From positions 310,001 through 374,000 of the forward strand of contig JADQAV010000032.1 in the NCBI GenBank assembly GCA_019775845.1: 64,000 bases of DNA. Direction: 5' to 3'. Every line of letters begins with the position of its first letter. Positions within the stretch are counted from its first letter, which is position 1. This DNA comes from Myrmaecium sp. VS I D KN 1 (Eukaryota > Ascomycota > Dothideomycetes > Valsariales > Valsariaceae). The notes under the pieces were generated by a model. The model was not told where the DNA came from. It was given only the letters and a program-made list of their open reading frames with translations, and did no database searches. The translations under genes were made by a program, and so were the position numbers. Below are positions 11,533-22,723 of this stretch, one piece after another.

Positions 11533-12412
11533 TCAACCCCTCAGACTAACCCACCCACTCACCCCCGCCGCCACCGCCGTCGCCAGCCAACGGACCTCAT
11601 TCGTGCGCCGCCAACGCAGGACCAGGTCCCGCATCTCCCGGCCCTCCGCCCACACGCGCCAGGCGCGCTTCGCCGTGTGCCGCGCGACGTGGGGCAGCAG
11701 CGCGCGGCCGTTTTCTTCGAAGTCGATCCAGACGGCGGTGGGAGGACGGGAGGCCTCGATTCCAGCCTGGGTCTCAGCCTCGGCCTGAGCGGCCTCGGCC
11801 TCGGCTTCGGCGGCAAGCAACCGCTGCAGCTTCCACTTGCTCGCCCCGTTGATGCCGGGTTCCATGTACCAGAAGGTGTAGGGGAAGACGGCGAGGGTGA
11901 GGAGGGCGGCGAGGGCATAACAGGCCGGCGCAGCAGCCGCTGCTGCTGGGAAAGCCGAGGACGGGCTTCCGAGGGCGCAGTAGGCGAGCCAGCCGTTGGA
12001 TAAGCCGCCGAGGAGGATGAGCGGGGGCACGAAGCGCGGCCCGTAGGAGTAGGCTTGGTGCCATTGGGTGGCGAGGAGGCGTTCGGCTTCGGCTGTGGTC
12101 GAAGGGGGGATGGGGGAGTTGGTGCGCAGGATGGTGGGGATCAGGATGGCGCTGTAGGCGTAGGTTATACCTGTGGTGGGGTTAATGGGTTTTTGTGCTT
12201 TGTGCTTTGTGGCAGTGGGAGCGGGAGCGGGAGCGGGTGTGAGGGTGAGGAGAATTTGTGGGGGCGATGTTGTGCTTTGCTATGCTTTGCTTTGTTTTGC
12301 TTTACTTACCGCTGTATAAGGCTGGCGCGAGGATGCCCAGGATTTGGGCGATGAGGATGGCCAGCGGGATGTTGGGAGGAGCATCGCTTGAAAGGCTGTT
12401 GTCCGTCGCCAT
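11533..12412 (-). CDS. DUF1772 (anthrone-oxygenase-like) membrane protein, two exons
   Basis: Exons 12310-12412 and 11533-12170 on the minus strand encode 246 residues; the 139-base intron has GTAAGT and CAG ends. The protein begins MATDNSLSS and has about four hydrophobic helices. The first (PLAILIAQILGILAPALYSG) and the last (RWRRTNEVRWLATAVAAGV) match the usual start and end of DUF1772 proteins, as does the central Gln-Trp followed by a Tyr-x-x-Gly-Pro stretch. Members include anthrone oxygenases of polyketide clusters, but most are uncharacterised fungal membrane proteins. No polyketide synthase or other cluster gene is nearby, so a specific oxygenase role is not supported. An Ala/Glu-rich insert (about residues 145-165) lies before the last helix. 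Confidence 0.8.
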
Positions 12413-12670
12413 GGTGGAGGTCTTGTCCTGTGGTCGATGTTCGAGTTGCACTTCGACCTTCGGTGGTTCAAGGAAAAGTGCGTGTGTGGAACGTTGGAGT
12501 GGTTGAAGGAGCGAGGTGCTTTTATAGACGTGCAGGAAAGGGTCGGCGACAAGCGAAGGAATAGGCAAAATCACACTGTCACTGGGGAAAAGCTCTGGGG
12601 CAGGAAGCGAGAATGCAGGTATGTGAAAGGCAAGGCTTCACCGCTGGCGTGTCAGACAGGTGAAGCGATG

Positions 12671-14692
12671 TTATATGAAAAGCCGCCGAGAGAGGAAAGC
12701 TCGCTGGTCCCGTGCCATTCTCCCCCCGAAGTGAAAGAAAGAAACCATCGCCGTGGGTAACCACCGGTGCCTAATGCTCACCACTCGGTCACACCGCATC
12801 ACGCCTGTTGTTGTTGTTGTTGTTGTTGTTGTTGTCGTCGAGGGGGTTGCCGGCTTGCGCGGCGAGGCTGTCGTCGAGGAGGTTGATGTTGGCGTGGCAG
12901 AGGGCGCGGGCTTGCTGGTCGGCGTCGTCGTGCTGCCGCCCGTGCGGAAGGAGCCGAGAGAAGTGGCGCGCGAGGCTGTGGTGCCAGCGTAAGGATCCGT
13001 CCGCTCACCAACGCCATAGCGTGGGGTTTCCGGTTTGGCCGCTTGCGCTTGCGCCTGGGCTTTGGCTTTGGCTTCGGCTTCGGCTTTCGCCTTGGCTTCA
13101 GCTTCCGCCTTGGCCTTCGCCTGCGCCTCCGCCTGCGCTCGCGCTTCGGCCGCCGCCGCCGCCGCCGCCTTCTCCAACTTCTCCTGCTCAGCCTTTCTGC
13201 GGGCCTCCCGGTCGCGCTCCGCGCGTTCCCGCGCCGCCTTCAGCCGCTCCGCGCGTTCGCGTTCGGCCTTTTCCTTCGCCAGCTTCGCTTCCCACTCCGC
13301 CTTTTCCTTCGCAAGCTTGGCCTCTAACTCCGCCTTCTCCCTCGCAAGCTTCTCCTCCAACTCCGCCTTCTCCCTGGCGAGCCTCTCCTCACGTTCCCGT
13401 CGTTGGCGCTCCGCCTCCTCCTCCGCCCGCTTGCGCTCCATCTCCGCCCGCTCCTTCTCCATCTTCTCCGTCAGCTCGCGCTCGATGCGCTCGCGCAGGA
13501 GGCGCTCCTGCTCCGCCCGCTCCCGCTCCGCCTTCTCCCGCGCCTCCTTCTCCCGCTGCAGCTTCTCGCGCGCCAGCCGCTCCCGCGCTTCCCGCTCCCG
13601 CGCCTCTCGTTCTCGCGCCCGCATCTTCTCCCACTTTTCCTTCTCCGCTTGCGCACGCGCCTGTTTCTCCGCCTCTTCCTTCCGTTTTTTCTCCTCTTCC
13701 TGTCGCTTCCGCTCCTCCTCCTGTCGCTTCCGCTCCTCTTCCGCTCGTCGCTTCGCCTCCTCTTGTCGTTTTCGCTCTTCCTCCCGCCTCCGCGTCTCCT
13801 CTCGCGCCTTCTCCCAGCTCGCGCTGCCTTTCGTCGAGGATGCCTTCGGAGGGACCTCGCTGCTCGCCTCTGGTCGGGGGGTTTGGGGTTTCGGTTGCGG
13901 TGGGGGTGAAGGTTGTTTGGGCGGTGGTGAAGGTTGTTTCGGGGGCGGCGTCTTCTCCTTGGGCGGCGGAGACGGTGATGGCGCCGATCGTCTCTGCTGC
14001 TGCTGTTGCTGTTGCCGCGATTGCTGCTGCTGCTGCTGCTGCTCATCCCCCCTCCCACCCTGTCCCGCTCCCGCTCCCGCGCCTCCAGCCCCTCCAAACC
14101 CACCCGGCGGCGGTACAGACTGCGCTCCCGCCCCCGCATACCCATTGGCCCCACCATGCGCTCCAGACCCCGCACCACTTCCACCACTCTCCGGCGGTGG
14201 CGGCGATGACGACGATCCTCCCTTCCCCCCGCGCCCAAACCCCGCTTCCCTCCACCGCTCAAAGCCATCCTTCCACCAGCGCTCAAAGCCCACGCCAGGA
14301 TCCGGGCCCAGCCGACCAGCCAGCCATCCAACAAGCACGCCCACGAGAGCGATCAGAAGGACGAGGGCGGCGCCGCTACCGGTCGCGACGCCGGCCGCCG
14401 CCACGGTGGCGAGCCAGAAGCGGACGGCGGGGGCGAGGAGGAGGGACCAGAGGGCGACGGCAAGGAGGGCGCTGGCGGCGCCGGCCACGAAGCTGTTGCG
14501 CTGCGGGGCGAGGGAGGGGAGGTAGAGAAATCCGGCCCCGGCGGAGTGTGGGGGGACGATGAAGATGTCGTAGTTACCTGGTGGCAGGCCAGAGGAGGAT
14601 TTCGGTGGTGTCGAGCCGGCGGTTGTTTTCGGGTTCTCGCCGTGTGGAGGAGGAGGTGGTGGTGGTTGCGGGGGAGGTGTGCTGCCTGCCAT
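12671..14692 (-). CDS. Membrane-anchored coiled-coil protein, uncharacterised
   Basis: A single open frame of 673 residues begins with an ATG in a Pro-rich leader. A conserved-looking block (NYDIFIVPPHSAGAGFLYLP) precedes two hydrophobic helices at roughly residues 68-120. After a Gly/Ser-rich and poly-Gln linker comes a very long charged Glu/Arg/Lys helix (about 290-554) expected to form a coiled coil that ends in Ala-rich heptads. The N-terminus is therefore probably membrane-inserted with a cytosolic rod, as in tethering or organelle-shape proteins, but I recognise no named family. The last 45 residues follow a poly-Thr run encoded by ACA triplets and look less protein-like; a missed 3' intron beginning at the GTGAGC near 12785 is possible, so the C-terminus is uncertain. 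Confidence 0.7.
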   Translation of the reverse strand: MAGSTPPPQPPPPPPPHGENPKTTAGSTPPKSSSGLPPGNYDIFIVPPHSAGAGFLYLPSLAPQRNSFVAGAASALLAVALWSLLLAPAVRFWLATVAAAGVATGSGAALVLLIALVGVLVGWLAGRLGPDPGVGFERWWKDGFERWREAGFGRGGKGGSSSSPPPPESGGSGAGSGAHGGANGYAGAGAQSVPPPGGFGGAGGAGAGAGQGGRGDEQQQQQQQSRQQQQQQQRRSAPSPSPPPKEKTPPPKQPSPPPKQPSPPPQPKPQTPRPEASSEVPPKASSTKGSASWEKAREETRRREEERKRQEEAKRRAEEERKRQEEERKRQEEEKKRKEEAEKQARAQAEKEKWEKMRAREREAREREARERLAREKLQREKEAREKAERERAEQERLLRERIERELTEKMEKERAEMERKRAEEEAERQRREREERLAREKAELEEKLAREKAELEAKLAKEKAEWEAKLAKEKAERERAERLKAARERAERDREARRKAEQEKLEKAAAAAAAEARAQAEAQAKAKAEAEAKAKAEAEAKAKAQAQAQAAKPETPRYGVGERTDPYAGTTASRATSLGSFRTGGSTTTPTSKPAPSATPTSTSSTTASPRKPATPSTTTTTTTTTTTGVMRCDRVVSIRHRWLPTAMVSFFHFGGRMARDQRAFLSRRLFI
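12808..12835. repeat. TTG triplet microsatellite in coding sequence
   Basis: About nine TTG triplets, encoding poly-Thr (ACA) on the minus strand near the end of the coiled-coil protein. Length variation here would alter the protein without breaking the frame. Confidence 0.85.
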
Positions 14693-17600
14693 GGCTTAGG
14701 CGTGATGCTCCCGTTTGGCTTGTTTGAAGGCGATGCGCGAGGACGCGCGGTGGTGATGTGGGAAAGATTCCCTCGCCTCTGCGTGACTTTGAACGTTCCG
14801 ATTTCCAGTCGAGTGGGGGGTTGATGGTTCGGAGTCTTGGGATTATAATCTAGAGGAAACGGTGCTGATACTGTTGCTGCTGTTGCTACGATATGCGCGT
14901 GCATAGATTATTCTCTTTTCCTCTTTCCCGTTTGGTATCAGTCGACCGGTCGTCGCGATAGGGTGGCAGACAACGAGAGTGAACCAACCGTGCCACGGCA
15001 CGTTGGACACGTCCTGCGGCGCAGTCACGTAGCCCTTACCAGTCGTTGTATCGGCTCGCTAAAGCGATCAGTGAAAGACCAAATTAACGAACGAGCGAGG
15101 AGCCGTGCGCTGCTTGCGTTGGGTGGCAAGACGGTACGTCCCGTCGCCCTGGTTCAGGTTCAGGTTCAGCAAGATCCGCGTCGCTCTGTGTGCCGTGTGT
15201 ATGTACGAATGTTCTGCGTGTTGAGTGTGTGTGTGGATATGTGTCTGTGTCTTCCGTGTATGTGTGGATGTGGGGGGTGGAGAGGTGTCGCGACCGCTTC
15301 TCTTCTCAACGACGACGACGACGATGGTCGAAGAGGAAGAAAAACACACGACCCCCTGCGACTTTCCTTGTCCTCCTCCCCTGTCACCGTTGTCGGGTCT
15401 CGTGCGGAAGGGTCGTGAAGGATGCAGGATGCAGCAAGGATGCAGGATGGAATTTTTCTTTTCGCTGGTCTTGTCTTGTCTTGCTGCACGCCACGACGTT
15501 TTGTGACCGCGGGGAAACACACACAGGCAGGGAGGGTAAAGAGGAAAGGGAAGGGAAAAAAAAGCAGGAAAGAAACAATATCCGAGAGGCTGGAAAGGAA
15601 GGACGGCTTCCCTGTTCGATGGACGTTCTTCTGGTCTTTCCGCGTCGTTTTCTCCGTCGGTTTTCCGTCCACTGACGACAGGGACACTCTGAGTTGAAGG
15701 GAAGTGACTGGCTCGGAAGCGACTGCAACTGACTCGGCGGGCCTCGCCCATGTGCTCACACCGCAGCACAGCCAACCGAAAACGAGGAACGGTCGAGTGG
15801 CCCGACACCGAGATCGGGCAGGGTGGCAGCGGCGGCGGCAGCGGTGGGGAGCCAGTCGCCCGTGTCCAGTCGTTCGGTGGTTGGGGGCAGGTGGTCTGTG
15901 GTCTGTGGCCTGTGGTCAGTGGTCGTGCTCGCTGCTGCTTCTGCTGCCACTGCCATTGCCGTTGCTGTTACTACCTACTCACTGGTCGAGGAGGTGCGTG
16001 CATCGGTGCATGCATGCAGTTGCGGCTACGGTGCGGTGCGGTGCAGCTCTAGCGGACGGACAGGCAGGCAGGGGAGAGGGAGGGAATCAAACGGATTTGC
16101 TAGGGAGCCTCCATTCAGTGTGCGTGTCCGTCTGGGTATGGACGCTCGTGCAACCGCAATCCTTTCTCTTTCCCTTTCGTCACTCGCAGGCCGGTACCTA
16201 TACCCAGATGCATCTCGCTCACAGCGCACATATTGACTCTCATCCCCAGCGGCGAAGCGAGCGGCGATCGGAAGAGTGATGAAGAATGGACGGACGGTGA
16301 TGGACGGATGTGGTGAGGAACAGCCCGCTAGCTAGCCAGCCAGCCAGCCAGCCCGTCGATCGGCTCTGGCTCTCAAAGCGAAGTGGGTGGTGGGAAGGGG
16401 AAACATCAACAAAGCGGCTCGCTCTCAAACACCATGACCACCACTGCACCCATCGCAATCTTGAAGGAACATCAATCAAAACGACGAGTCAGAATCTTCC
16501 ATCATCGATCCTCCATCTATCCATCTCTCCTTCTCCCCCAGCGAAGGAAGGAAAACAAGACGGAAAACAACCCAGCACCATCGCCAGGGACGCCGTTCCC
16601 CAACCAACATCCCACGTCCCCGTTAACGGCGAACGGCGCGCGACGGGACGGACGGACAAACGGACAGCGGGCGGATATGTTGACTGACAGGCGGGAACCA
16701 GCCAGACAGACAAGACAACTAACGGGCCGAGACGCAAAACCGCCCCGAACCAAAATTCTTTATTAGCACGTTGACCCTAAGGTAGCGCCGTGCCGAGGGA
16801 AGAAAACGTGCAGCCCGCCCCCCCAGTTTCCAGCCTCCCCAGCCTCCCGGCTTCTAGTTCTCCCCTTGCATTGCTTTGCCGCTTTGCCTTCCTGAAATGT
16901 CATCCACGTCCAGAATGATAACATGCTCACAGTGCCGTTCAATAGTCCACGCTGGACTGTCAACGGTCAACGATCAACGGTTAAGAGCCACGAGGACCAC
17001 GAGGACCCAGAACCTGCGAGCTAGCTAGCTAGCTAGCCTGTTACATATCCATGGGAGATTGGCATCTGACATATGACATCCGACATCTGACATCTGCCAT
17101 GACAACTATGGACGGTGGACAGTGAACCGTTGCCCCTCGCGACGACAAACACCCATACCACACACACATGGGTACCGTTGGTCTCGCACACCACCTACCC
17201 TCTCGAACTTTTCCTTCTGCAACCCACGTGTTTACTCACATCAGAGCCTTGCACCCCCATCCCTTCCATCATCCCAATACCCATTGTCGCGCGAGCGAGA
17301 GAACGAGCTCTCACAACCCCAGCGTGGCAAACATGATTCGTGCCCTTGCCAGTATGAATAGGTCGCTGACTCGCACGCAGCGAGCGTTGCCATGGTTACC
17401 CTGCGACCTGTGACGGGTGGGCCCGGGGTTTCTTCACTTCCATCGGCCCTGGTTCTGTGGGCGGAACGGAACCGGCCGCGGCTCGCTTCGGTGCCGTTTC
17501 GGTTCGGCTGAGGTTGGGGGGTTGGGGATGGCTGGGACTACTGGAGGCGCTGGGTAGGAAATGAGGATGTATTTTCATGAGGATGTTTGAGCATCTCTTA

Positions 17601-17900
17601 CATCACTGCTGCGCTACATGAGTCTCGCCGTCTTCATCATAGACCGGCGATGTGAGGTTTAAGCAATGCACGAGGCCCAACTGATGTCTGGGACCTAAGG
17701 CCTCGTTCCTGCCATAGCTCCCTTTCCCCCTGGTTGCTGCCTGAGAATGGCTGCTCCGCGACCACGCCGGCCGTTTCGACGTTGTTTCACGACCACAAGT
17801 CAACAACATCGTGCCTAGGTAGGCCATCCGGATGGATCGTCAAGCTCCGTAACGAGCCAATTCCACCGCCTCTTCCGCGCGATCACTGGAGGAGGGACAG
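14693..17900. other. Long intergenic region; no gene seen
   Basis: About 3.2 kb between divergently transcribed genes. It contains GTGT runs (about 15190-15270), CTGCCACTG-type repeats (about 15930-15975), GCTAGC and CCAG repeats (16325-16352), and a GCTAGCTAGCTAGC palindromic run near 17020-17036. Short frames here are low-complexity and unsupported. It probably holds both promoters and their leaders. Confidence 0.45.
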
Positions 17901-19994
17901 ATGACGATGATGATGAGGGCACCTCCACGGCCTCACACTGCCAGCGGCCACGCGAGTGGGTCACCATCACCGTCAGCCTCCCGATCGTCCACCCACTCTT
18001 GGCGGCCCTCATCCGCCGACGACACGGTAGCAACACCATCACCGTCGACATCGACATCGCCATTCCCATCGCCAACACCAGCAATCCTCTCCGATCCCAC
18101 GGGACCGGAGCAGTATGAGCTGCAACCAACACGCCTCTCCGGCGCAAACAGCAACATGACCACCCCAGACGCTTCCTTACTCCCCAACCACGACCACCAC
18201 CACCACAACGACGATCACAACGACAGCTCCGCCATCCACCTCCTCAACCAACGCACCGTGCGCAAGCTCGACCTCATCCTCCTCCCCTTCCTCGCCCTGC
18301 TCTTCCTCTTCAACTCCCTCGACCGCTCCAACGTACGAATACCGCATCCCCCCTCCTCATCCCCCCGCTACCGTGGTGGCCCACCGCTAACACGCACCGC
18401 GTAGATCGGCAATGCCGAAACCGCCCACTTCACCCGGGACATCGGCCTCGACCCGGCCGACCTGAACCACGCCGTCTCGCTCTGCTTTGCCTTCTTCGTC
18501 GCCCTCCAGCCCGTCGGCGCGGCCTTGGGCCGCCGCGTGGGCGTCGCCCGCTGGGTGCCGGCGTGCATGAGCGTGTGGGGCCTCTGCACCGTCCTGCATG
18601 CCTGGGTGCGCGCCCGCTGGCAGCTGTACGTCTTGCGCATCGTCATCGGGACGTTGGAAGGTATGTAGGGAAGACCGCGCTTCGCCCCGTCGTCCGTTCG
18701 GGAACTCCGCTGATTCGCAACTGCAGCGGGCTTTTACCCCGTCGCTGTGTCGTACCTCTCGCTCTTCTACGCCCGAGATGAGTACGCGACCCGGCTGGCG
18801 CTGTTCTATGGCCAGTCGGCCATCTCCGGCGCGCTCGGCGGCCTCCTGTCGTACCTGGTCTTCTCGCGGTTTCCGAACGAGGCCACGGATGCGACGACCG
18901 AGGCTGGCCGGCTGCAGTCGTGGAGGCCGTGGCAGGTCCTCTTCCTCGTCGAGGGCTGCTCGACCGTGCTGATTGCGTTAGTTGGGTTCTTCTGGCTCCC
19001 GCACAGCCCCGGGACGGCCTGGTTCCTGAGCAAGGAGGAACGACGGTGGGCTGAACGGCGCATCCAGCAGGACCGAGCGGAAGGCGATATGGACTTCGAC
19101 GAGCGCGCAGCGGAACACGCAGACGACGAGAGCAACGAGTCCATCGAAGGTCAGGGCCTGCTCTCGCACCGCCGCCGCCGCAGCAACAGCAGCAGCAGCA
19201 TGTCGCCACCCGCACCCGACACCACCGACCGCGGCCTCACGAGCGACGACATCCTCACCGCGCTCCTCGACTGGAAGATCTGGCACCTCCTCGGCTGCAA
19301 CATCCTCGCCTCCATCCCCACCACCGCCTTCGCCATCTTCCTCCCCCTCATCATCACCCCGCTCGCCCCCGCCCACCACTCCCCCGCCCTCACCAACCTC
19401 CTCACCGCACCCCCCCACCTCCTCACCGCCCTCACCCTCTACCTCGTCGCCGCCCACAGCGACCGCACCCGCCGGCGCCTGCGCCCCATCCTCCTCAGCC
19501 TCAGCCTCACCCTGCTCCTCCTCCTCCTCCTCACCCTGCTCCCCACCACCTCCCACACACTCCCCCGCTACCTCACCCTCCTTCTCCTCCTCCCCACCGC
19601 CTCCCTCCCCTCCCCCCTCACCATCGCCTGGCTCACCGACAACACGCCCTCCCCCTCCCTCCGCGCCTGCCGTCTCGGCATCAACGGCTGGGGCAACCTC
19701 GCCGGCTTCCTCGCCCCCTTCGTCTTCCACCCACGCTTCGCGCCCGCCTACCGCGTCAGCTTCGCGTGGGCGGCGCTGGCGTCGGGGGGCGCGTTGGTGG
19801 GCTACGCGCTGTTTGTGAGGAGGCTGAGGGCGGAGAATATGCGACGGAGGGAGGCGGGGGAGCGGAGGAGGGTGTCGCCCGCGTGGTGGGTGCGGAAGTT
19901 GGCTGATGTGGTGGGGATGCGGGGGAGGGTGGCGAGGTGGAGTGGGGGGTTGAGGAGTGGGGATGAGAGGGTGGGGTTTTTGTATGGGTTTTAG
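17901..19994 (+). CDS. MFS transporter, ACS (Dal5/allantoate permease-like) family, three exons
   Basis: Exons 17901-18332, 18405-18660 and 18727-19994 give 651 residues; the introns are 72 and 66 bases. A Ser/Pro/His-rich cytoplasmic N-terminus of about 115 residues precedes the first helix (LDLILLPFLALLFLFNSLDR) and the motif RSNIGNAET, which is characteristic of the anion:cation symporter family of Dal5-type permeases. Further helices and the loop FYARDEYATRLALFYG also match that family. Members carry organic anions such as allantoate, nicotinate, pantothenate or biotin precursors across the plasma membrane; the substrate cannot be told here. A central His/Ser/Asp linker (about residues 325-390) separates the two six-helix halves. 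A later ATG at 18156 would remove the disordered leader and is an alternative start. Confidence 0.9.
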
Positions 19995-20911
19995 TTGGGC
20001 TGGGCTGGGGGGGGGGTAAGAGGGATGTGGACTGATTGACCGAGAGACATGGTAGAGAGATTGATAGAAGTAGATATTTTACGACGCTACGTCTATAATT
20101 TCTTCCTCCTCAGAGGATTCTTCTTCGTGTGTGGTGTATAGGTAGCTATCCGCCGAGCTCTGCGGGGATGATTATATACTAGCTAGTCTGTCCTTCACTT
20201 CCTTATCGTTTCATTGTCTTGAAGAATAGAGGAAGAATTGGGGGGGGACTTAGAAAAGGAAGAGTGGATGAGATCAAATAAAAGGAAGGGACGAAAGGTA
20301 CATACTTACGAGGTACGTAAGGCAGGTAGGTAATACGGTACTTAATCAATCGTTGGATACTGTATGACATCGCATCACATACATCATACATCACACAGAC
20401 GAGATTGAAACACAGAGAGTGTATACACAAGCACATAATTTCCGGCCTGGTTATGGGACGAGAACGGCGTGACGTCGCACCGGCACTACCACAATCATAA
20501 TACATGTAGTACCTAGTATCTTAGCACTGTACCCAGTACATAAGGTATAAAGACAGTAAGGTAGTATATCCATCCATCCCCTCCTCTGCTGGAATAGATC
20601 GTTGCCATTCCTTCCTTCCTACATCTGCACATCTGCACATTCACCTTCTGCTCCCTCCGCACATCACATGCCGTCACCTTCAACCCCGCTTCCACAGTAA
20701 AAGCGAACGGAAGACCCCGAAGTAAACAACGGAAGACAAAAAGGTGATCAGGGAGAATGAAGAAAGAAGAAGATGAAAAAAGCGAAAGAAGAATCTTCGA
20801 AAAGAAAAAGAAAAAGGCAAAGAGGGTAAAACCGCCCAAAGGCAAGGCAGCGCGAAGCGAAAGCGAAAGTAAAGACAACCTAAAAACAACGACTAAAAAA
20901 AAGAGCACAAA
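19995..20911. other. Spacer between convergent genes
   Basis: The 3' flanks of the MFS and ferric reductase genes. AT-richer than the neighbouring genes, with TACGTA/GTACCT-like stretches and an A-rich end (about 20755-20905). No gene is visible. Confidence 0.5.
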
Positions 20912-22723
20912 TCACCACGAAAAGCTCTCCTCCCTAAAATCCACATTCCATCGCGTCTCCCTGACGCGGACCGCCCTCCTCAACGTATCCGCCAAACTCC
21001 CCGTGCCACAAATCGACACGCACGCCGCGCCCACGCCATCCAGCATCTCCTGCTCGACCAACGCATCCACATTCGGCTTGCCGGGGAACATCTGCACACT
21101 CGCCGAAGGCGAGTGAATCTCGCGGGTGGACCGGGGTCGCGTCACAAAAATCATAATCCGCAACACCTCGCGCCTGCGGGGGAGGGCCAGGATCGTCGTC
21201 ATCCAGGGGCGGATCCACTCGAGGTGCTCGGGCGACTGGATCACCCAGACGAGGCTGAGGCGACGGGTGGCGGTGGTGCCGTTGCCGAAGCGGCAGACGA
21301 TGTCCCGCACGTGCGGCACCTGGTGGGCGATCCCGATCCCGGCGGCCCAGAGCATGACGGTGCCGTAGGAGGCGAGGTTCTCGCCCCCGTAAGGGCCTTC
21401 GAGGAAGCCGGTGGTGGAGAAGCGGCCGGAGGGCGAGGCGGCGGCGCGGGTGAAGAGTTTGTCGGTGAAGCCGGTGCGCCGCCGGATGATGAGGGACATG
21501 GAGGTTTTGCGGTAGCTGAGGAGGTCCTGGTGGGCGACCGGCATGCCCTTTTCGGCGACCGTCGTCGCCATCGAGTGGGAGTCTTCTTCCTCGGCGCTCC
21601 AGGCGAGCGAGAAGGGGTGGTTGGTGTGGAAGCCGATGGAGGGGATGTACAGGTAGACGTGCTGGCCCGGCCGGAACTTCCACGGCCGCGCCATCCGGAT
21701 GGTCACGCGGCACGCGTCCCCGGGCAGGGCTTCGACTTCGACCGACGTGCCCCCCGCCCCCACGTTGCGCCGGATGAGCCGGTAGAGACGCAGCCCCCGC
21801 TCGCCGACCCAGATGGCGACCACGGCGTACATCAGCTTGATTTGCGGGAGCGACTTGCAGTGGATCCAGACCCCCGCGACGCCGAGGGCGGCGACGAGGA
21901 TGTGCAGGGTCAGGAAGGTCTCGTAGAAGGCGTGGCGGATGGCGGAGGGGGAGTGCAGGAGCAGGAAGACGAAGGCGACGGTGCCGATGAAGCCGGAGAG
22001 GATGAACTCGCTCTCGCCGAGGCGGGCGGCGAAGGTGGCCCAGCCGCCGGGTTTGGCGGTCGCGGTGACGAGGTAGGCGACGGTGTGGGCGAGGGCCTCG
22101 AGCACGACGATTCGGCCGAACCAGCGGTGGATGAGGTTGAAGGTGTCGAAGGAGATGCCGCAGAGGGCGATGAAGGGGTTGTTCCGGCCCGCGAGGATGA
22201 AGAGGGGGATCATGTTGATGACGGCGAGGACGCCGGTGCGGTTGCGCAGCTCGGGCGCCACCTCGGCCTTGGTGCCGTGCCAGTCGATGCCGAAGACGCA
22301 GAAGAGCACGTTGGTGCCCAGGTAGCCGGCCAGGAAGAGCATCTGGAGCCGGCTCGGCAGGGTGCCGACGTTGATGACGCTCGTGAGCTGGAACTCGCGG
22401 TGGTGGCGGGTCCGCAGCAGGGGCGCGTCGAGCAGGTACCGCTTGAACTTGCCGTAGTGCTCGTTGGGCGCGGCGAAGTACCGCTGCTTCTCGTTGTTCA
22501 GGCAGGCCACCATCCGCACGTACCGGATCAGGTGCAGGACGATCTGGTAGGTGATGAAGGTGCCGATGATGGACACCCAGATCCAGCCGCACCAGTATTG
22601 CACGCTGATGTTCTTCAGCTCCGCCATGAGGTCCTCGGACGCGGAGACGACGGGGACGTTGGCGCAGGCGGCGAGCAGCAGCGGCAGCGCCCACCGCGAG
22701 ACGATCGCGGACATGGTGGACAT
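20912..22723 (-). CDS. Ferric reductase-like transmembrane flavocytochrome (FRE family)
   Basis: An intronless frame of 603 residues starting MSTMSAIV. The protein moves electrons from cytosolic NADPH through FAD and two hemes to extracellular metal, normally Fe(III) or Cu(II), ahead of uptake. Visible features: N-terminal signal-like helix; six to seven membrane helices; two heme-ligand pairs with the classic 14-residue offset (His199/His213 in HRWFGR...AHT, and His274/His288 in LTLHIL...WIHC); FAD motif HPFSLAW at 369-375; NADPH-binding Gly motif in WAAGIGIAHQVP; a C-terminal CGTGSLAD motif; and the typical ending EESFSW. Length and order fit the family. No iron permease or multicopper oxidase is adjacent. 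A strong overlapping frame on the plus strand is a shadow of this GC-rich gene. Confidence 0.93.
   Translation of the reverse strand: MSTMSAIVSRWALPLLLAACANVPVVSASEDLMAELKNISVQYWCGWIWVSIIGTFITYQIVLHLIRYVRMVACLNNEKQRYFAAPNEHYGKFKRYLLDAPLLRTRHHREFQLTSVINVGTLPSRLQMLFLAGYLGTNVLFCVFGIDWHGTKAEVAPELRNRTGVLAVINMIPLFILAGRNNPFIALCGISFDTFNLIHRWFGRIVVLEALAHTVAYLVTATAKPGGWATFAARLGESEFILSGFIGTVAFVFLLLHSPSAIRHAFYETFLTLHILVAALGVAGVWIHCKSLPQIKLMYAVVAIWVGERGLRLYRLIRRNVGAGGTSVEVEALPGDACRVTIRMARPWKFRPGQHVYLYIPSIGFHTNHPFSLAWSAEEEDSHSMATTVAEKGMPVAHQDLLSYRKTSMSLIIRRRTGFTDKLFTRAAASPSGRFSTTGFLEGPYGGENLASYGTVMLWAAGIGIAHQVPHVRDIVCRFGNGTTATRRLSLVWVIQSPEHLEWIRPWMTTILALPRRREVLRIMIFVTRPRSTREIHSPSASVQMFPGKPNVDALVEQEMLDGVGAACVSICGTGSLADTLRRAVRVRETRWNVDFREESFSW

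Noticed and set aside
11533-12412. DUF1772 gene as part of a polyketide cluster
   Set aside because: No polyketide synthase, thioesterase, regulator or tailoring gene lies nearby.
12808-14562. 584- and 496-codon plus-strand frames over the coiled-coil gene
   Set aside because: Low-complexity Pro/Ala/Ser/Arg shadows of GC-rich Glu/Lys/Arg codons on the other strand.
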